From a gamma proteobacterium symbiont of Ctena orbiculata (GTDB taxonomy: Bacteria; Pseudomonadota; Gammaproteobacteria; Chromatiales; Chromatiaceae): a stretch of 51,804 nucleotides of DNA. The notes under the pieces were generated by a model. That model made no database searches and was not told the origin of the DNA. It worked only from the letters and a program-made list of their open reading frames with translations. Of the stretch, positions 36,634 through 45,221 are shown in pieces (the first letter of the stretch is position 1; every line of letters starts with the position of its first letter). The position numbers and the translations under genes are program-made. Location: NCBI GenBank assembly GCA_003094535.1, contig NATV01000128.1, positions 1 to 51,804 on the forward strand. Reading direction: 5' to 3'.

Positions 36634-37848
36634 TCAATACGCAGGCGCTTCCGCCTCGTAGCGAATGCCGCTGCGCGCCGCCTGATCGCGAATGGCGCTG
36701 TAGAGTTTGTGATCCAATGAACCCTTGGCTCCACCCGACTTCTCCACCTCCTGTTTCAGAAACTCATCGCGCTTTTTCGAGAGCTCACTGATCTCCTCCT
36801 GCAACGCCTTTCGCTGCCGGGCCTTCTCGCCGATCACTGCGCGCTGCTCCCGGGGCGCCATGGCACGGATGGAGGCGGGCAGGTGCTCCTTTTCGATGGC
36901 ATCGAGCTCGATCCGGCCGCTGGAGACATCGTCGACCAGTTCACCGTCGCCAAGCAGATTGGCTTTCCCGCTCTTTGAGGCGTTGAAGGTGGCACGGCGG
37001 GCACGGGTCGCCAGGGAGGCCGACTCGTGCAGCTTGTCCGCCGCTTCCTGTTTCTGCCGCTTCTTCTCCAGTGCCTCTTCCGTTCCATAGTAGAGGCGGG
37101 TCTCATCCAGCCGCTTCGAGAGTCTGGCCAGACTATCATCGAAGGGGGTAGTGATCGCGACTGCATCGCCGTCCTGGGCGACCTGTGCATACTGTCCCAG
37201 GCCGGCCTCTGCAATCCTGTTCCAGACCAGTCGCGTCGGAGGACTGTTGCCGGCCTGGATGGTGTTGACCACAATGCCCCTGGCATTGGCCCGTTTCAGG
37301 GTCTGCGGATATTTCACATCGTCCTGATAATCCATGTGCGGCGGCGCATCCCCCACCAGGAAGAGGGCGCGATAGGCATCCTCTCCCTGGCTCCAGGAGA
37401 TCTTGTGGACCGCGTCGTCGAGCGCCTGATTGACGCTCTCCGGACCGTCACCGCCGCCCGCGGCGCGAAAATCCATCAGCGTGGCGTAGACCGAGTCGAG
37501 ATCCTCGGAGAGATCCACCACCCGGGTCACGTACGCATCGCCACGGTCCCGATAGGCCACCAGTCCCATCTTGATCTCCGGGGCGGGATTTGCCTGGGCC
37601 ATGGTGGAGGCGATGGACCAGATCTTCTCCTTGGAGGCCTGGATCAAACCGCTCATACTCCCCGTGGTATCGAGGACAAACACCACTTCGATTTTCGGCG
37701 GTTCCTGGGTGTTGCCGACTACTACCGGCGGTTGAAACGGATCGGTCGGTGGCCCATTGACCGCGCCAACCTCCTTGAGGGCCGGATAGAAAGCGATACC
37801 ACCGGCGGTAAAGGCGAACAGGGCTGCTGCAATAATTTTCGATTTCAT
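36634..37848 (-). CDS. VWA-domain protein with membrane/secretion signal
   Basis: This 404-residue protein begins with a hydrophobic signal or anchor (KIIAAALFAFTAGGIAFYPAL). Residues ~50-260 form a von Willebrand A domain: VVFVLDTTGSMSG is the MIDAS DxxGS motif, with AYRDRGD and LVGDAPPH as the further metal-loop positions. The C-terminal ~150 residues are charged and coiled-coil-prone. The ATG at 37848 is preceded by GGAG at six bases; an ATG at 37860 is the alternative. VWA domains mediate metal-dependent protein contacts. As third gene of the PspA-like operon, it probably acts at the envelope. Confidence 0.82.
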   Translation of the reverse strand: MKSKIIAAALFAFTAGGIAFYPALKEVGAVNGPPTDPFQPPVVVGNTQEPPKIEVVFVLDTTGSMSGLIQASKEKIWSIASTMAQANPAPEIKMGLVAYRDRGDAYVTRVVDLSEDLDSVYATLMDFRAAGGGDGPESVNQALDDAVHKISWSQGEDAYRALFLVGDAPPHMDYQDDVKYPQTLKRANARGIVVNTIQAGNSPPTRLVWNRIAEAGLGQYAQVAQDGDAVAITTPFDDSLARLSKRLDETRLYYGTEEALEKKRQKQEAADKLHESASLATRARRATFNASKSGKANLLGDGELVDDVSSGRIELDAIEKEHLPASIRAMAPREQRAVIGEKARQRKALQEEISELSKKRDEFLKQEVEKSGGAKGSLDHKLYSAIRDQAARSGIRYEAEAPAY

Positions 37849-37865
37849 CGTCGTCTCCATGTTGG

Positions 37866-38435
37866 TTAGCCCAGTGTGGACAGCTTGGTGAGCGCGGCTT
37901 GCGCCGTGCGATAGGCCTGTTGGAAGGGATCATCAGCGCCATCGAGGTGAGTGCCCGGTTTGCCCGCCCGTCTCCAACTGCTGGGAATGAAAACGAACAG
38001 TGCCTGGACGAGGAAAAAGCACCAGACACCGAGCAGCAGACTGCCCGTCTGCAGCATCGCCCAGAGTGCAGCCGCCAAGCCAAATGAGAGCAGAGCGAGA
38101 TCGGCCAGCGCCGAGATAAGACTGGCGTAGAAATAGAGCGAACGGATCAGCCATACAAGCCCCAGATGGGCCATCAGATAGACCGGCAGACTCAATCCCA
38201 TCAGCCAGATCAGGGCCGCGCTCATCAACCAGAGGCTGATGCTGCTGATACGCCCGACGTTTTCACCGCTGCGACGCAAGAGGTAAACGACATAGAGCAA
38301 TCCTGCCACCGCTATGAGCATGCGCAACACGAACCCCGAGGCGAATAGCATGGTGAGCGGATCAAACAACACGCCAATCCCGATAGTGGCAATCAGTGCA
38401 ACGGCTACACCTTCCAGGAAGCTTGGCCGTCTCAT
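37866..38435 (-). CDS. Polytopic membrane protein of unknown function
   Basis: This 189-residue protein has about five membrane helices from residue ~10 to ~155, and a soluble tail ending in DDPFQQAYRTAQAALTKLSTLG. Its start overlaps the stop of the PspA-like gene (ATGA) and its stop lies 17 bases before the VWA start, so the three form a tight operon. No family is recognised. It may be the membrane partner of the PspA-like protein. Confidence 0.7.
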   Translation of the reverse strand: MRRPSFLEGVAVALIATIGIGVLFDPLTMLFASGFVLRMLIAVAGLLYVVYLLRRSGENVGRISSISLWLMSAALIWLMGLSLPVYLMAHLGLVWLIRSLYFYASLISALADLALLSFGLAAALWAMLQTGSLLLGVWCFFLVQALFVFIPSSWRRAGKPGTHLDGADDPFQQAYRTAQAALTKLSTLG

Positions 38436-38980
38436 GACTGCGCCCTCTTCTGCTTTTCGCGCAGAAAGGCAAGCTCGATATCATCCTCGCTGACAGCGAA
38501 CTGACGCATGAAATCCGGTTCATTCCAGGCCACCTGTTGTGACTCTTTGTTGTCCGTGCCCGCAAGCAATTCCGCCTTTTGTCGCATCGATTCGAGACGG
38601 GTACGGTTTTCATCGATGCGCTTTTGCAGGGCTTTATACGCCCCTTGCAGCTCCTGCTGCCTGCGCACCAGATAGTCGAGATAGCGTTGCGACTCCAACT
38701 TGCGTTTCAACAGGCTGCGCGCCAACGCCTCGTTGCCGTTATCGAAGCAGAGGTCCAGCTCATCGGAAACCGGTTTAAGCCGCCGTTCAAGATCGCTTTG
38801 GCGCGCCTCGAGCTGGTCGAGATCCACCTCGATCAACTTGGCCTGCTGTTGATCCTTGGCCAATGCCTCTTCCATTTCGCGAACGGCCTGCTTGAGCAGG
38901 ATCTCCGGCTCCTCCATGCGATCGAGAACCGCATTGACATCGGCTCGAAACAGCCTGGATACTCTTGTGATCAGTGCCAT
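38432..38980 (-). CDS. PspA/IM30-like coiled-coil protein
   Basis: This 182-residue protein is almost wholly helical and begins ALITRVSRLFRADVNAVLDRMEEPEILLKQAVREMEE, close to the PspA/Vipp1 start where the first amphipathic helix binds membranes and is followed by a hairpin coiled coil. It is shorter than classical PspA (~222 residues) and ends in an acidic/hydrophobic tail. AGGAG lies 7 bases before the ATG. PspA-family proteins stabilise stressed membranes. First gene of an operon with a membrane protein and a VWA protein, divergent from a two-component system. Confidence 0.8.
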   Translation of the reverse strand: MALITRVSRLFRADVNAVLDRMEEPEILLKQAVREMEEALAKDQQQAKLIEVDLDQLEARQSDLERRLKPVSDELDLCFDNGNEALARSLLKRKLESQRYLDYLVRRQQELQGAYKALQKRIDENRTRLESMRQKAELLAGTDNKESQQVAWNEPDFMRQFAVSEDDIELAFLREKQKRAQS

Positions 38981-39072
38981 GACATTCTCCTTCTGTTTGA
39001 ATCTCTATGGCTCAGTCTAAGCAGGGCTCGCCTTGGCGAGTAGACAGATTTAGGTAAAACTGTGGCTGGCGG

Positions 39073-39091
39073 ATTTACATAGAATTTACAT
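39073..39091. promoter_or_regulatory. Tandem direct repeat, likely response-regulator box
   Basis: ATTTACAT occurs at 39073-39080 and again at 39084-39091, an 11-bp period that puts both sites on the same helix face. That is the typical arrangement of OmpR/PhoB-type regulator boxes. A TTGCCA at 39091-39096 abuts the second copy and could be a -35 box for the plus-strand regulator gene. The site lies between the PspA-like operon and the regulator gene and could serve both. Confidence 0.55.
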
Positions 39092-39160
39092 TGCCAGTAC
39101 AAAATCTTGTTAGGCTATCAATGGAGTTATTATATTTTATCTCTATCTGCCTTTGAGATT

Positions 39161-39220
39161 CGCGTTTATTTGCGTTCATTTGCAGACTTTAAAAAAAATT
39201 TTTTACGAAGATTTGCGGTC
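39161..39220. repeat. Dispersed TTTGCG-rich repeat, copy 2
   Basis: Contains CGCGTTTATTTGCGTTCATT and, after an A/T tract, GATTTGCGGTC; CAGAC and GTCTG give a weak inverted repeat around the A/T tract. Related in wording to 30011-30060. Confidence 0.35.
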
Positions 39221-39255
39221 TGTTTTTACGGCCCCATGAGGAATGGACAAACAGC

Positions 39256-39957
39256 ATGACCCGGAAACCGCGTATCCTGATCATTGAAGACGAACAGGCG
39301 ATTCGCGCCGGTCTGATCGATGTCTTCATCTACCACGGTTTCGAGGTTGACAGCGCGGCAGAGGGGCCGGCCGGATTGCAGAAGGCCCTCAGCGGCAGAT
39401 TCGACATGATCCTGCTCGACATCATGCTGCCCGGAATCAACGGCTTCGATATCTGCAACCGGATACGCGAGGATGACAAGGATCAACCCATTATCATGCT
39501 GACCGCCAAGACCAGCGATGACGACATTGTTCAGGGACTGACCCTGGGCGCGGACGACTATGTTGCAAAGCCCTTTTCCGTAGCCCAGCTGGTGCTGCGC
39601 GTGGAGGCGGTCTTGCGACGCGCCCGAAACAGCGGTGCGGATCAGCACCAGATTCAGCTGGGCGATGAAGTGGAGATCGACATTCGCAACCTGAGCGGCA
39701 TGCGCCAGGATCAACCACTCACCTTTACCCGCCGCGAGATGGAGATCATCGAATATCTTTATCACCACCGGGAACGCCCGGTGCCCCGCGAGGAGTTGCT
39801 CAACAAGGTCTGGGGCTATGCAAAAAATGCGGATATCGAAACCCGTACCGTGGATATACATATCGCCAAGCTGCGCAGAAAGATCGAGCCCAACTCCGCG
39901 GAGCCGCAATTCCTGACCACCGTGCGCGGTGCGGGCTACCGCCTGCTGGTTGACTGA
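39256..39957 (+). CDS. OmpR-family response regulator
   Basis: This 233-residue protein has a receiver domain (1-~120) with the acidic pair Glu11/Asp12, phospho-acceptor Asp55 in LLDIMLPG, the switch Thr in MLTAKTS, and Lys in VAKPFS. A winged-helix OmpR/PhoB DNA-binding domain occupies ~140-233 (TRREMEIIEYLYHH, VDIHIAKLRRKIE, TVRGAGYRL). The kinase gene starts one base after its TGA. The tandem ATTTACAT box upstream fits autoregulation and control of the divergent PspA-like operon; both are inferences. Confidence 0.95.
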   Translation: MTRKPRILIIEDEQAIRAGLIDVFIYHGFEVDSAAEGPAGLQKALSGRFDMILLDIMLPGINGFDICNRIREDDKDQPIIMLTAKTSDDDIVQGLTLGADDYVAKPFSVAQLVLRVEAVLRRARNSGADQHQIQLGDEVEIDIRNLSGMRQDQPLTFTRREMEIIEYLYHHRERPVPREELLNKVWGYAKNADIETRTVDIHIAKLRRKIEPNSAEPQFLTTVRGAGYRLLVD

Positions 39958-39958
39958 A

Positions 39959-42082
39959 ATGGCTGGCTCAGCCCTCACGAGCCTGAACAAAAACCGGCTG
40001 CGTCGCTGGCTGATACTGTTTTTCTTCGCCCTCGCCATTCCCAGCGGCCTGCTTGTCTATCATGCCTACGATCAACTGAAATGGGAGGCCTTTCATCGCC
40101 ACCGGGTACAGGCGGAGGAGCTGGCGACGCGCATCGACAAGCGCTATGCCCGACTCATCGAAGAGGAGGAGCGGCGCGCCTTCGTCGACTACAACTTTCT
40201 CGTCGTTGCCGGCGATCCCGCAAGCAACTTCATTCAACGATCCGCGTTGTCGAGCTTTCCCGTCCGCTCCCCGATACCCGGTTTGATCGGCCATTTTCAG
40301 GTCGACAATGAGGGTTTGTTCAAAACCCCGCTGCTCCCCGACTCCGCCCTTGTCGCCGCTGAATACGGCATCCAGGCCGATGAGCTGGAACAGCGGGAGG
40401 AACTCGCCAATCGTGTGCGCGCCATACTTGGCGAAAACCGGCTGCTGCGCGCCGAGCTGCAGGCTGACAAAGAGCAGGAACTCCGACGTGATCTGGCCGC
40501 GCCTGAAGAGATCTCCTTGTCCGACAAGAGCGGGACGCTCTTCTCCTCAAGCGACGAATCAGATCGCAGCCGGGATCGCCGGTCAGGCATCGAGGATGAC
40601 AGCACCTCTGCCGGTTTCAAGATCAGTGAAGGCGTCAGTTCAAGCCAGGCAGCCTTCGACCGTCTTTCCGAGCAAAAAACCGATCGGCCAGCAAGGTCGT
40701 CCCCGGGCACCAACCTACTCGGCCGCGTCGAAGACCTGGAGTTGGACAGCAGCTTCGAGTCGGCGCAAACACCGCAACAACAAAGGACACTATCGACAAA
40801 GAAATCCAAACTGGAAAAACGCGCGCCGCGCAAAGAGCGCAGTGTCTTACCCGAACCGGAATCACCTGTTCCACAATCCGCATCCGCCGGAGCACCAGAG
40901 GAGGTGCAATCGACTCAATTGCGAATCCGCACATTCGAAAGCGAGATCGATCCTTTTGAAATGAGCCTATTGGACAGCGGCCATATCGTGCTCTACAGAA
41001 AGGTCTGGCGTGACAACCAGCGTTACATCCAGGGCGCGTTGATCGAACAAAACGCCTTTCTCAGCAAGATCATCGAAGCCAGCTTTGATGAGACAAACCT
41101 GGCGCGGATGAGCGATCTGATAACCGCCTACCGGGGTAACCTGCTCACCGCATTTTCCGCCTCTGCGGGAAACCGCTACCAGACAGGTGCCGGTGAGTTG
41201 CGCGGCGCCCTGCTCTACCAGACCCGGCTTACCTCGCCCCTCAATGATCTGGATCTGATATTCACCATTCAACACCTGCCTGCCGGCCCCGGCGGAAGCG
41301 TCATCGCCTGGATCGCCATCATCCTTTTCCTGCTGCTTAGCGCCGGCTTCTATGCGATCTACCGCCTGGGACTGGGGCAGATAAACCTGCTGGTCCAGCA
41401 GCAGGATTTTGTCTCCGCGGTGAGCCATGAACTGAAGACACCCCTCACCTCGATCCGCATGTATGGCGAGATGCTTCGCGAAGGCTGGGTGGTTGAAGCG
41501 AAGAGGCAGGAATACTACGCCTATATACAGGACGAGAGCGAACGCCTGACGCGACTGATCAACAATGTGCTTCAGCTCGCGCGCATGACCCGAAACGACC
41601 TGCAGATAGAGCTCAAGCCGGTCTCCGCCGGCGAGTTGATCGACATGATAGGTTCAAAGATCGAATCACAGGTGACCCGCGCCGGATTTACGCTCAATCT
41701 GAACCGCGCAGGCGACTGCGAATCCCGTACCCTGCAGATCGATCCCGACTACTTCACCCAGATCATCATCAACCTGGTGGACAATGCCATCAAGTTCTCC
41801 GCCAAGGCGGAGCGAAAGGCGATTGATATCGGATGTCAGGGCGCCCAGGATGGCACCCTGACCTTCATGGTGCGTGACCACGGACCAGGGATTGCAAAGG
41901 ATCAGATGAAGAAGATTTTCAAGCTCTTCTACCGATCCGAAAACGAACTCACCCGGGAAACCGTGGGGACCGGAATCGGCCTGGCGCTGGTGAACCAGTT
42001 GGCCGTCGCAATGAATGGGAGTGTGGACGTAGTCAATATGACGCCTGGGGCGGAGTTTCGTATCAACTTTCCCTCACAATAA
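39959..42082 (+). CDS. Membrane sensor histidine kinase
   Basis: This 707-residue protein has a first membrane helix at ~17-36 and a second at ~445-470, enclosing an unusually long (~400 residue) periplasmic part. Residues ~180-310 of that part are Ser/Arg/Glu-rich and look disordered. The HisKA H-box is SAVSHELKTPLTSIR with His490. The ATPase has N-box IIINLVDNAIKFS, G1 VRDHGPGI and G2 GTGIGLALVN. It is paired with the OmpR-type regulator. The ATG at 39959 gives a one-base gap; the longer frame overlaps the regulator. The ligand is unknown; envelope stress is suggested by the divergent PspA-like operon. Confidence 0.93.
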   Translation: MAGSALTSLNKNRLRRWLILFFFALAIPSGLLVYHAYDQLKWEAFHRHRVQAEELATRIDKRYARLIEEEERRAFVDYNFLVVAGDPASNFIQRSALSSFPVRSPIPGLIGHFQVDNEGLFKTPLLPDSALVAAEYGIQADELEQREELANRVRAILGENRLLRAELQADKEQELRRDLAAPEEISLSDKSGTLFSSSDESDRSRDRRSGIEDDSTSAGFKISEGVSSSQAAFDRLSEQKTDRPARSSPGTNLLGRVEDLELDSSFESAQTPQQQRTLSTKKSKLEKRAPRKERSVLPEPESPVPQSASAGAPEEVQSTQLRIRTFESEIDPFEMSLLDSGHIVLYRKVWRDNQRYIQGALIEQNAFLSKIIEASFDETNLARMSDLITAYRGNLLTAFSASAGNRYQTGAGELRGALLYQTRLTSPLNDLDLIFTIQHLPAGPGGSVIAWIAIILFLLLSAGFYAIYRLGLGQINLLVQQQDFVSAVSHELKTPLTSIRMYGEMLREGWVVEAKRQEYYAYIQDESERLTRLINNVLQLARMTRNDLQIELKPVSAGELIDMIGSKIESQVTRAGFTLNLNRAGDCESRTLQIDPDYFTQIIINLVDNAIKFSAKAERKAIDIGCQGAQDGTLTFMVRDHGPGIAKDQMKKIFKLFYRSENELTRETVGTGIGLALVNQLAVAMNGSVDVVNMTPGAEFRINFPSQ

Positions 42083-42123
42083 TCAACAATTGCGTTACGG
42101 CCCGCCTGACTCCACAGTGTACC

Positions 42124-42414
42124 TTAATCATATTTTCTCCCACAGGCCAAATGGATTTCATCTACAGCCTGAACGCTCTCCACGCCTACCAGGTGTTCCA
42201 ACAAACAATTCAAAAACAGACGTCTCTCCTCTAAAAGAAAACCTGGCTGTTTATAGAGCCCGTGACATGCTTGTTTGATTAGATGCGCAGCCGGATCGAA
42301 CTTCGCGCCTTTAAAGTGTACCAGGAGGCAATCGTCGTATGCATCATCTCCGGCGTATAGCGATGACGAGAAGATGAAATAAGAGATAGTCAAAATTACT
42401 AGAATTTGCTTCAT
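42124..42414 (-). CDS. Secreted four-cysteine protein (VF_A0006-like)
   Basis: This 96-residue protein has a signal peptide (MKQILVILTISYFIFSSSLYA) and four cysteines. Two similar segments are visible: DDCLLVHFKGAKFDPAAHLI with a later QAC, and LNCLLEHLVGVESVQAVDEI with a later LAC. This C-x~21-C repeat pair suggests an internal duplication and two disulfides. It resembles the small VF_A0006-type four-cysteine family from memory, whose function is unknown. AGGTGATGAA precedes the ATG. It sits convergent to the kinase gene. Confidence 0.6.
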   Translation of the reverse strand: MKQILVILTISYFIFSSSLYAGDDAYDDCLLVHFKGAKFDPAAHLIKQACHGLYKQPGFLLEERRLFLNCLLEHLVGVESVQAVDEIHLACGRKYD

Positions 42415-42626
42415 TTCATCACCTATACTCACCCCTTTACTATATTAATAATTAAAGCATGGACAATATAAATCTATCCTTACAATACCCAGATCCTGGC
42501 TATACATATAACATGCAACACGTAAAGATCCTACGGCGCACTTTATCACTGCCTGAGAGATATTCCTGCAACAAAATGTACACAGCGCCAATCTATAGCG
42601 ATTGAATCACCTTGAGACCACACTCG

Positions 42627-43427
42627 ATGGAAGCGATGCAAAGACTACTCGAAATCATGGCACAGCTGCGGGACCCCGCTAAGGGCTGTCCCTGGGATCT
42701 GAATCAGACCTACAGCACGATTGTTCCCTACACTCTGGAGGAGGCATACGAAGTCGCGGACAGCATCCAACGGGGGGACATGGCTGAACTACGTGACGAA
42801 CTCGGCGACCTGTTGTTTCAGATCGTCTTTTACAGTCAGCTTGCGAAGGAGGATGGTCATTTCGATTTCAATGACGTGGCGAGCGGCATCTGCGACAAGA
42901 TGATCCGTCGTCATCCCCATGTCTTTTCAGATGCGCGGTATGAGAATGAACAAGAACTACGCCACGCCTGGGAACAACAAAAGGCGGAAGAGCGGACTCA
43001 GCGCAAGGATCCATCGGGACAGACCAGCCACATGGACGGGGTGGCCCACGCCCTGCCGGCGTTGATCCGGGCGGAGAAGCTGCAAAAACGGGCAGCTCGC
43101 GTGGGATTCGACTGGCCGCATGCCCAAGACGCCCTCGACAAGGTCAATGAGGAACTCGATGAAGTCCGCGTTGAGATCGGCAGGGGCGACAAGGATCGTC
43201 TGCAGGACGAACTCGGCGATCTGTTGTTTTCCATGGTCAATCTCATACGACTGCTCGGTATGGAGGCCGAACAATCGCTGAGTCGCGCCAATGAGAAGTT
43301 TGAAAGGCGATTCCGTGCCATGGAGCGTTCGCTCCAAGAAGAGAATGAAGCCAACATCCAGGACCTCTCACTGGAGCAGCTGGACGCCGCATGGGAGAGG
43401 GTGAAGCGAAATGAGTCAGGTACCTAG
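42627..43427 (+). CDS. mazG: MazG nucleoside triphosphate pyrophosphohydrolase
   Basis: This 266-residue protein has two MazG repeats. The first has GCPWDLNQTYSTIVPYTLEE, with Glu38, Glu39 and Glu42 followed by Glu58 and Asp61 of ELGDLLF. The second has ELDEVR and a second ELGDLLF. The arrangement and length equal E. coli MazG (263 residues), which hydrolyses NTPs to NMP and PPi and moderates the stringent response. The ATG at 42627 is used; upstream TTG (42612) and downstream ATG (42636) are alternatives. It is the last core gene before the cassette array. Confidence 0.95.
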   Translation: MEAMQRLLEIMAQLRDPAKGCPWDLNQTYSTIVPYTLEEAYEVADSIQRGDMAELRDELGDLLFQIVFYSQLAKEDGHFDFNDVASGICDKMIRRHPHVFSDARYENEQELRHAWEQQKAEERTQRKDPSGQTSHMDGVAHALPALIRAEKLQKRAARVGFDWPHAQDALDKVNEELDEVRVEIGRGDKDRLQDELGDLLFSMVNLIRLLGMEAEQSLSRANEKFERRFRAMERSLQEENEANIQDLSLEQLDAAWERVKRNESGT

Positions 43428-43433
43428 TGAACC

Positions 43434-43485
43434 AGGGATAGAGAGCCATTGTTTCTAATATTGGATGTAATGGTTATCTGACCCT
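43434..43485. repeat. 52-bp hairpin element, copy 1
   Basis: An imperfect inverted repeat (AGGGATAGAGAGCCATT against AATGGTTATCTGACCCT) starting 6 bp after the mazG stop. Over the right-hand 36 bp it matches 30 positions of the perfect hairpin at 47042-47093 (read on the minus strand), and both are 52 bp. It marks the left border of the accessory region and may also end mazG transcription. Confidence 0.6.
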
Positions 43486-43499
43486 ATTCTTGAAGCCCC

Positions 43500-43706
43500 T
43501 CAGGTCATCTTATTTTTAGCGATCAGTTCACCAAGGCAATCGCTCACATCATTACAACTGGTCTGGGTCCATCTCCCAGCCACAAGTATTACCGCACCGG
43601 CAATATAACCGGTACAACCAAATTGATTCTCACAACCGCCTTTTCCCATTCCAATGCCAAGGTACGAGTAACCATGTAAACACCTGCTCTGGCGGTAAAG
43701 CAGCAA
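43500..43706 (-). CDS. Possible small Cys-rich protein or gene remnant
   Basis: The frame is open from about 43777 to 43500 but the only starts are TTG (43706) and an internal ATG (43649, 49 residues). The ending KGGCENQFGCTGYIAGAVILVAGRWTQTSC has a plausible protein look with paired cysteines and a Gly/Ala-rich hydrophobic segment. It may be the tail of a broken cassette gene, since it lies just beyond the distal attC. Function unknown. Confidence 0.25.
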   Translation of the reverse strand: MLLYRQSRCLHGYSYLGIGMGKGGCENQFGCTGYIAGAVILVAGRWTQTSCNDVSDCLGELIAKNKMT

Positions 43707-43954
43707 AGATCCAATTGGACTGAAATGTATCGTGGATATGGTGGTCAGGGACAGAATCGTACAGCCGAGACTGGAATTTCAGCACGAAGAATTCGTTTTT
43801 TATCCCGAGTTTTCAATATGTAATCTGTGCGTCCGTAGCGCTATTTGCACAACAACGCACAACTTTGTATGTTTGATTTACACCGCGGTCAGGCAAAGTA
43901 TGATGTACCAACCTAACAATCGTAGGACAGTGCAATCGAACTAAGAGCAAGCAC
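43707..43954. other. Intergenic DNA at the distal end of the cassette array
   Basis: No gene was accepted. ACCTAAC at 43911-43917 reads GTTAGGT on the minus strand, a perfect GTTRRRY core, and an ACAGTGC/GCACTGT inverted repeat lies at 43926-43957. This could be the remains of a further attC. Confidence 0.35.
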
Positions 43955-44036
43955 TGTTAACGTCGCAATTCACCGGCGGCAACAAGCACAGCGTGGTGAC
44001 GTTTTATGACGTCTGCTTGAATATTCCACGTATGGT
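43955..44036 (-). other. attC site, degenerate (distal end)
   Basis: The left part (CGCAATTCACCGGCGGCAA) closely matches the attC at 50766-50853, and the other arm is alignable (GACGTCTGCTTGAATATTCC). The core 7-mers are decayed (GTTAAC on one side, GTATGGT on the other). It starts 14 bp past the nitroreductase stop, as expected for that cassette's attC. Confidence 0.6.
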
Positions 44037-44049
44037 TGAATTGTTGTTT

Positions 44050-45027
44050 TCACTGCCACTCAATCACCTCGTCAAGACTGCGACGCGGAGCGGCATCTAT
44101 TTTATCTGTCGGGAAACCCAGCCTAAGCAAGATTTGCGGATGCCCGGCCCTCCCCAGGATTTTTTGAAGCTTAGGACGTAGTAACGCAACTTGGATTGGT
44201 TGATTCAAGTACGAAGCCTGCAAGTTGTTAGAATGTGCATTTAGCAAGATCCGCTCAAGCGCCTGACCGGCGCTTAGCCAATCTGCCACACTGTCACCAT
44301 GAGTACCAAGGACAGCAAGAATTGGCGACTCATCGGCTAGCTGTTTATCCTTTGCTCCAACTCCGTTTCCAATATCAAATGTCCGAACAACGGCCTGTGC
44401 AATGGGTGCAACAATTCCAGGCACAGTCAATCCATCACCTCGACGGCGCGGATGCATCCAGGCAGCCAGTTCACGCCGCCAACCTGGATTTGACCATTGA
44501 ATCGAACCACCTTCGGAAACAAGCGCAACGATATTTTGACGTGTCTCCTCCGATTCAAGTACCTGAAGCCAAGCGCCTTCCTCAGTAGCGGCTTCGCACA
44601 ATGTCCCCAGAATTGCATTCGGGACCTCTTGAGATTTGAAACGTTTGCGGTAGGTTCGGCGACCCTCGATAGACGAAAACAGTTCAGCTTCGGCAAGTGA
44701 TGATATCTCTGCCTCATTACAAGAAATGATAGCTAGTAAATCTTCACCATTGGAATCTGGTGCAATGTTATAGGTCACGCCAAGACCATCATGAGCGGCT
44801 GCGACGCGCAAATTCATCAACGCACAGCCACAACTGATTGTTAGCTCTCTGTCATCCGGATCATTCACAGGAAGCGCGCGTGTCCTGTCAGCATATAGCG
44901 AGATACTATTGTCTGTGATTTGAAATCGCCATGGCTGCGTATTGTGGCTTGAAGGAGCGAGAACTGCATATCCCAACAGCGATCTCATCCGCTCTGCATT
45001 GAGTGCGCGTGTTTCCGAGTTACTCAT
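44050..45027 (-). CDS. Acg-type nitroreductase-family protein (cassette)
   Basis: This 325-residue protein has LGYAVLAPSSHNTQPWRF near the N-terminus, the FMN-binding signature of the Acg/Rv2032-like branch of the nitroreductase superfamily, and the typical two-lobed length. The ATG at 45027 follows TTGGAGG; the longer frame reads through an attC and is not real. Acg proteins bind FMN and may store it rather than reduce substrates, so enzymatic activity is uncertain. The gene is flanked by attC sites at 45047-45122 and 43955-44036. Confidence 0.8.
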   Translation of the reverse strand: MSNSETRALNAERMRSLLGYAVLAPSSHNTQPWRFQITDNSISLYADRTRALPVNDPDDRELTISCGCALMNLRVAAAHDGLGVTYNIAPDSNGEDLLAIISCNEAEISSLAEAELFSSIEGRRTYRKRFKSQEVPNAILGTLCEAATEEGAWLQVLESEETRQNIVALVSEGGSIQWSNPGWRRELAAWMHPRRRGDGLTVPGIVAPIAQAVVRTFDIGNGVGAKDKQLADESPILAVLGTHGDSVADWLSAGQALERILLNAHSNNLQASYLNQPIQVALLRPKLQKILGRAGHPQILLRLGFPTDKIDAAPRRSLDEVIEWQ

Positions 45028-45046
45028 GCTACCTCCAAGAGGTTTT

Positions 45047-45122
45047 ACCTTACGTCGCAAATCAGCCGAGCCTTTAGGAGCGCTAGCGACTAAGGACGTC
45101 GGCTGGATTTGCATTGTTAGGC
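45047..45122 (-). other. attC site (76 bp)
   Basis: On the minus strand it opens with a perfect GCCTAAC (45122-45116) and ends at GTAAGGT (45053-45047), a one-base change from GTTAGGT. Arms GCAAATCCAGCCGACG and CGTCGGCTGGATTTGC-like sequence pair, with one extra C on the minus strand (AAATCCAGCC against AAATCAGCC). Confidence 0.8.
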
Positions 45123-45221
45123 ACATTTCCGCGCAATGGTAAGGCTTGAGTCATCCAATAATTTGCATTTTTATCCAGCTTGTGTTTCCAGCCCCATTAA
45201 TTAGATATTTAATAGTTCCTG

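Noticed and set aside
43732-43944. Plus-strand frame of 70 codons
   Set aside because: No ribosome binding site, poor composition, and it overlaps possible attC remains.
45027-45126. Extended N-terminus of the nitroreductase-like gene
   Set aside because: The extension translates an attC palindrome. The ATG at 45027 has a strong ribosome binding site.
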